A DNA stretch of 64,000 nucleotides, from NCBI GenBank assembly GCA_028456385.1, contig JALNQF010000052.1:62001-126000 (forward strand), read 5' to 3'. The position numbers and the translations under genes are program-made. Shown here in pieces: positions 59,970-64,000 of this stretch (the stretch's first letter is position 1; each line of letters opens with the position of its first letter). The stretch is from Ophiosphaerella korrae (Eukaryota; Ascomycota; Dothideomycetes; Pleosporales; Phaeosphaeriaceae). The notes beneath the pieces were generated by a model. That model was given only the letters and a program-made list of their open reading frames with translations. It did not search any database and had not been told where the DNA came from.

Positions 59970-60716
59970 CAGCCTGAGTAGTTTAATTTATACATCCTAT
60001 TAGTTCTCTTGAGATGACGAGGGCAGTTAGGCACCTAGCAAGCATTCGAGTTAGTGCAGAAAGGAACACGGGGCATGAAGAACAAACCTATGCATGCAGG
60101 AGTAGATGCTTCTAGAAAGCTATCTTTTAAAGTCACAAGCAGACAAGGGGGTATTACTAAATAGTTTTTTGATGTCGTTGACGAAACGATCGATGGTATA
60201 ATTAGTACTGCAGAGATCCTGGTCGAAGTCTGCCAGCCTAGAGAAGAGATATATATAACTGCTACATATAAACGAAAGCTCTGCAAATCTGCAAACCAGA
60301 GGCGCTGAAGGTCCGGACCACCAACCCGTCTCGGGACATAGTGTCCCGTCACTCAAGGACGCACCTTAGATCTTCGGTCTTTTAAATGACCTGATGCTCA
60401 ATGGAAACCTCAAGAGTGATTTATCTGCATGTGTTTTAATTCCATACTATATACTCTACTTGATAGCTGTGATTAATCACAGAAATGATTTAATACTACT
60501 TGAAGTATTGTATGAAAACAGGCTGTAAATCATAGTAAAGCTTGTCTCCAAAGGCTCTTCAAGTGGATCAGCTGCTCCAAAGTCTCTTCGCAATGATAAG
60601 TTGTGCAAACAAGAGGCAGCAGCCACAATATACGGTAGAACTTGATAGGTATATGATTTATTGGTACGTAGGGGAGTTGAATGCATTGAACCCTTATAGG
60701 ATGAGTACCATGCCTC
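59970..60716. other. Intergenic, convergent 3' ends
   Basis: These 747 bp lie between the NACHT and oxidase genes. Nothing identifiable was seen. Confidence 0.5.
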
Positions 60717-62246
60717 CTATAATTGCACCCATATCGTCTTCGCAACACTCGGTACACCTTGTGCACTGACCGCAAACAAGTACCAAGCGCCCGGTGGCAC
60801 GATTCCAGAATCTGCGGGCAACTTCAGCACCACCTCAGACCCATTTGTGGATTGAGGAACTAATGGTACCCGCCGTTGATCGCTATTAATATTATGCGTT
60901 ACGCTTCCAATTCTGATCAGTGAGAATGTGACCGCGTCGGCAGCGCCTCCCAAGGTAAGCTTCAGTTCACCGCCCAGCGCCACCAATGAGCTTGCGATAT
61001 TACTAATGGATGGCCGAGGATTACCAGTGGTCAAGTAAGGTGGTGTGAAGATTTGCCCGTTGGGGTGGTCCACCGTAGTCCGGCAACGTTGCGAAGCTCC
61101 AGTGCCATCGTCCCAACAGAGGCCTCCGCCACCACTGAACACGGTGCCATCCGCTAAGAGAATAGAAACAGAGTGATAGTTCCTAGGTATGGCCTCGGGA
61201 GCAAGCTCACTAAATGTTTTGGTAACCGGATCGAAAAGCTCGGGTACAAAAACGGGATCTCGGTCAGTAAAGCCCTGCGCGTATCCTTGACCTCCAGTGA
61301 TTAAGATTTTGCCATCCGGAAGAACGACAACGTTTGCAAAAGCGCGAGCGTATTTCATACTTGGGAGATTCTCGACCGTGGCAGGTGCACCAACTTGGTC
61401 AATAGAGATGAGATGGGCGACGCTCAGTCCTGGGGCGCGGTCGTAGTACTGTGAACCACCAGCGCTAAATATCTTTCCGATATCATACATTACGTTGACG
61501 CCGCACATGGCGTCATTTACAGAGTCGCGAACCCCAGCTGGTGTTACTCCGCCTTGGCCATCTGTGTAATACCAATTCATGGCCTTAGATGGGCCAGCTT
61601 GGAAGACGGTGCCGTTTTTCCAGGCGAATAGCCACGCATGGTTGTCCTCGCGGAAGATGCCTTCGTGATCGGTAGTCAACATGGGTTCAACGGCTGCGCC
61701 TGGTAGGAGGGTCCATGAATTTGTAGTTGGATCGAAAATTTCACCAGTTTTGCCTCCTCTTGCTCCACTCCATGAGCCGCCGATGGTAAAGACTTTACCA
61801 TTACTTAGTATTGTACTGCTTTGATAACCCCTGGCGACCTGCATGTTGGGTCCGGGAATGAATGAGTTCGATTTTGGATCATAGATGCTAGTCCTCTCTG
61901 CATTACTGCCACCAGTGATGACCAACCGTCCGTCAGCCAATGAGCTCATCCCCGGACAAAACATATCATGCTTCGTCTCAGCTACTTGGCGCGATGACAT
62001 CGCACCCGTACGATAGTCAAACTCTGCGAACTGGGTGAAACCATGATCACCACCAAAGGAATTGGGCGAGTGAGCAGAATAGACCATTATACGGTGCGCC
62101 TCTGGGTAGTCCGGAACTACGTAGGCTGCGACTGGAATAATGGGGAACTCAATTACGGGACCCCATGATCCTCTCTGGGCGAGGATATTCGAGAAGAGAG
62201 ATGACAAGGAAAGGACAAACACAGTGGCTTTTGGAGCGAAGGGCAT
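60717..62246 (-). CDS. Galactose oxidase-like copper radical oxidase (AA5), secreted
   Basis: Oxidises primary alcohols to aldehydes and makes hydrogen peroxide outside the cell. Single exon, 509 residues, with a signal peptide of about 23 residues (KATVFVLSLSSLFSNILAQ). The kelch-type seven-blade propeller is visible as repeated ADGRLVITGG, SNGKVFTIGG and PDGKILITGG units. Active-site residues all appear: Cys97 (MFCPGMS) and Tyr141 (GYQSST), 44 apart as in the Cys-Tyr cofactor; Trp159 (GGSWSG), 18 further on as in galactose oxidase; Tyr357-His358 (RNYHSVS); and His451 (SVTHNIN). The N-terminal carbohydrate-binding CBM32 of classical galactose oxidase is absent, so this belongs to the shorter AA5_2-type alcohol oxidases. 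Substrate is not decidable. A minus-strand TATAAA lies about 152 bp upstream. Confidence 0.9.
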   Translation of the reverse strand: MPFAPKATVFVLSLSSLFSNILAQRGSWGPVIEFPIIPVAAYVVPDYPEAHRIMVYSAHSPNSFGGDHGFTQFAEFDYRTGAMSSRQVAETKHDMFCPGMSSLADGRLVITGGSNAERTSIYDPKSNSFIPGPNMQVARGYQSSTILSNGKVFTIGGSWSGARGGKTGEIFDPTTNSWTLLPGAAVEPMLTTDHEGIFREDNHAWLFAWKNGTVFQAGPSKAMNWYYTDGQGGVTPAGVRDSVNDAMCGVNVMYDIGKIFSAGGSQYYDRAPGLSVAHLISIDQVGAPATVENLPSMKYARAFANVVVLPDGKILITGGQGYAQGFTDRDPVFVPELFDPVTKTFSELAPEAIPRNYHSVSILLADGTVFSGGGGLCWDDGTGASQRCRTTVDHPNGQIFTPPYLTTGNPRPSISNIASSLVALGGELKLTLGGAADAVTFSLIRIGSVTHNINSDQRRVPLVPQSTNGSEVVLKLPADSGIVPPGAWYLFAVSAQGVPSVAKTIWVQL

Positions 62247-62397
62247 TGTGAAGTTGGAGGCGACACACTGTGCCTCTATAAAGAAAAGAACGAATGTAAT
62301 TCACCAAGGGTGGTGTCTAAAAAATGAATGAATGACAGGAAGCCGCAAGATCTAGAAAGACGGAGTGGTGAAATGAAGATCATGTCTGGCAGAGCGC

Positions 62398-62403
62398 TTT
62401 ATA
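62398..62403 (-). promoter_or_regulatory. TATA box candidate for the AA5 oxidase gene
   Basis: TATAAA on the minus strand lies about 155 bp upstream of the ATG, compatible with a core promoter and a short leader. Confidence 0.4.
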
Positions 62404-63560
62404 CAGCATACAGGTACCGCAAATCATCCCCATTTCTTGCATGCCCAGAGCCCGATGTTGAACACGTAAGATTGATTAGCGGCGCGTCAGGTCACCGAGA
62501 CGCATGGCGGGCCTTTATTGGCATGTTGCGAAAACAAATGTGTAGTGGGAAGTGACTCAACCTATCGTATGCTTTCGCAGTCAGCATTTCGGGATCTGAA
62601 ACGTGGATTCAAAGTAGTGACTGCTTGGCCTTTTGAGGTTACACATGCACGTTATGATGGTCGGACAGCGGTAACAGCGCTATCAGCTACACATGTGGGT
62701 AAGAGAGAGAAAAGACAGATCGAGCCGCTAATCCGTCTCGACATCAAAAGAAAATGTCTTAGCGCGGAGCGAGGGTCACAGCAAATGATCGACAAGAGGG
62801 AGCTGTTATTGTGGACGCGGTCGCGTTCCGACACGTAGGATCGAAGACGATTCGGGGAACGATGCGGGCTGCAGGGGGGGAGAAGTGGATCCTAGAGGCA
62901 CGCTAGCTCGGATTGAGTCAGCGTTGCTCCCACCACACACCAAGTTAGTCCTTCGTTTTACCAATTAGGATGCCACGTCGTTACCCCAAGTACTTCTTCG
63001 AAGCCCTTACTTTTCGATAAATTTGTGCAGATATTACGCAACATACATATGAACTTCCACGGCAGAAACTCTGGCAGCAGGCCTATCAAAAATTGGCCAA
63101 TCGCAATCTCATTGTGTGGCTGTCAAAATCTAGACTGAGGATAATACCCTCCCTGCAATTATGCAACACAAAACTCAATTCGGAGACTCGTTGATGAACG
63201 AGGCACTTTCTGGTTATATGAAAGATTTTGAGCTACATGGCCCTTTGTTGTCGTTTCATAGGTAAGTGCTGACTGCGTGGGGTATCATACGGCGATAGAA
63301 TCATGAACAGCTATTTGGGCTCCCCTGATTTCGTCAAGGTCCACAACGATTATTTGTTTTGATTAACCACAAATTGTACCTAGGGACCACATTTCCTTTC
63401 ATAATCACCAATTACACCTCGCTCCAAATGACACTAAAGTTCAACAGAAAATTTCGTATAAGTCATAAAAATATTGGTTGGATTTTTTGGGTGGAAAGCC
63501 TTAAAAAATTTTGATCCGAAAAGTTTTCGTTGAAATCAAGATTTTTTTTTTATTTGGTAA

Positions 63561-63665
63561 ATCATGAAAGTGTTCATTGAAACCATAGAAGCATTCCATG
63601 AAATCATAAAAATATTCGTTGAAATCATAGACACATGCGATAAAATCATGAAGATAATTGTTAAA
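63561..63665. repeat. Five-unit 21-bp tandem array
   Basis: Five consecutive 21-bp units of the type ATCATRRARRYRTTYRTTGAA, each starting ATCAT or ACCAT, span 105 bp. Fragmentary related copies are visible at about 63461 and 63525. Because 21 is a multiple of three, one frame on the plus strand stays open as heptads (IMKVFIE, TIEAFHE, IIKIFVE, IIDTCDK, IMKIIVK) from an ATG at 63564 to a stop near 63711. The protein is probably not real. Confidence 0.7.
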
Positions 63666-64000
63666 ACCGACCTAACACGCAGAGCTAAGTTAATTTTAAC
63701 TCGATAATGGAAACAAATGAAACATAGTGGTCAGCTACAATGTTTCGTCGACTGCGTCACGAAATAGTAGGACTTTGTAAGATGCTTTCCGCAGTCATGA
63801 AAGACTCAGCGTTTTCTGCATCCTATTAACAAGGCTCTGTGCCCCGTCCTTTTCCTCAATTCATCTTCCTCCGTGGTACCATTAAGTGAGAAATTCATCG
63901 TTAGCTTTGATTTCGCTCTTTTTGAATCAAAGAAATGGGCACTACTTGAAGTTCTAGGCCTGCTATTGGAGGGGTTGGATTTACCATTAGAAGTCCCAGG

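Larger units (their letters stand above)
62247..64000. other. Intergenic, AT-rich at the end
   Basis: These 1.75 kb beyond the oxidase start contain no supported gene. The last 600 bp are strongly AT-rich and contain the 21-bp tandem array. Confidence 0.5.

Overview
The window reads as nuclear DNA of a filamentous ascomycete. The evidence is short GT-AG introns (about 45-140 nt) with CTAAC-like branch sites, a group III (Nik1/Os-1 type) histidine kinase, a HET domain, a NACHT/ankyrin STAND protein, an AA9 polysaccharide monooxygenase and a PTH11-like receptor. Gene content and protein style suggest a dothideomycete, probably Pleosporales; that placement is inference. No rRNA, tRNA, CRISPR array or intact transposon was seen. 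All exon structures below were worked out by eye from splice motifs, reading phase and family conservation. There is no transcript evidence.

Layout. 1-11 kb: NUP85 (its 5' end runs off the window), then on the minus strand a very large protein whose spliced frame joins a homeodomain-like segment, C2H2 zinc fingers, a protein kinase and a HET domain; an AA9 LPMO; and the succinate dehydrogenase anchor subunit CybS. 11-18 kb: mitochondrial processing peptidase beta subunit, divergent from CybS across 280 bp; a multi-pass membrane protein with an in-frame stop; and a short coiled-coil (SCOC/Slo1-like) protein. 17.7-22.1 kb is a 4.4-kb gene-poor stretch. 22-32 kb: secreted histidine acid phosphatase (phytase-like), a RING-H2 protein with a poly-Glu tract, an amidase, a BAP31-like ER protein, and tRNA dihydrouridine synthase DUS3. 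32-46 kb: the Nik1-type histidine kinase, a Laa2/DUF5102-like AP-1 accessory protein, nucleoporin NSP1, the ATP synthase inhibitor IF1 and a 14-3-3 protein. 47-54.8 kb: a SNF2/RING helicase (ULS1/RAD5 type), an HPP-family membrane protein and a rhodopsin/PTH11-like membrane protein. 56-62 kb: a tiny zinc-ribbon protein, a NACHT-ankyrin protein with a broken repeat tail, and an AA5 galactose-oxidase-like enzyme. The last 1.75 kb has no gene but holds a 21-bp tandem array.

How the genes relate. Most are independent housekeeping genes. Three themes recur: mitochondria and energy (CybS, MPP-beta, IF1), nuclear pore (NUP85, NSP1), and secreted enzymes for plant-derived substrates (AA9, AA5, phosphatase). 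The most unusual content is two self/non-self-recognition-type genes about 49 kb apart. One is the homeobox-C2H2-kinase-HET fusion at 3.3-7.7 kb. The other is the NACHT-ankyrin gene at 56.9-60.0 kb, whose ankyrin repeats are cut by in-frame stops. Both are candidates for allorecognition or regulated cell death.
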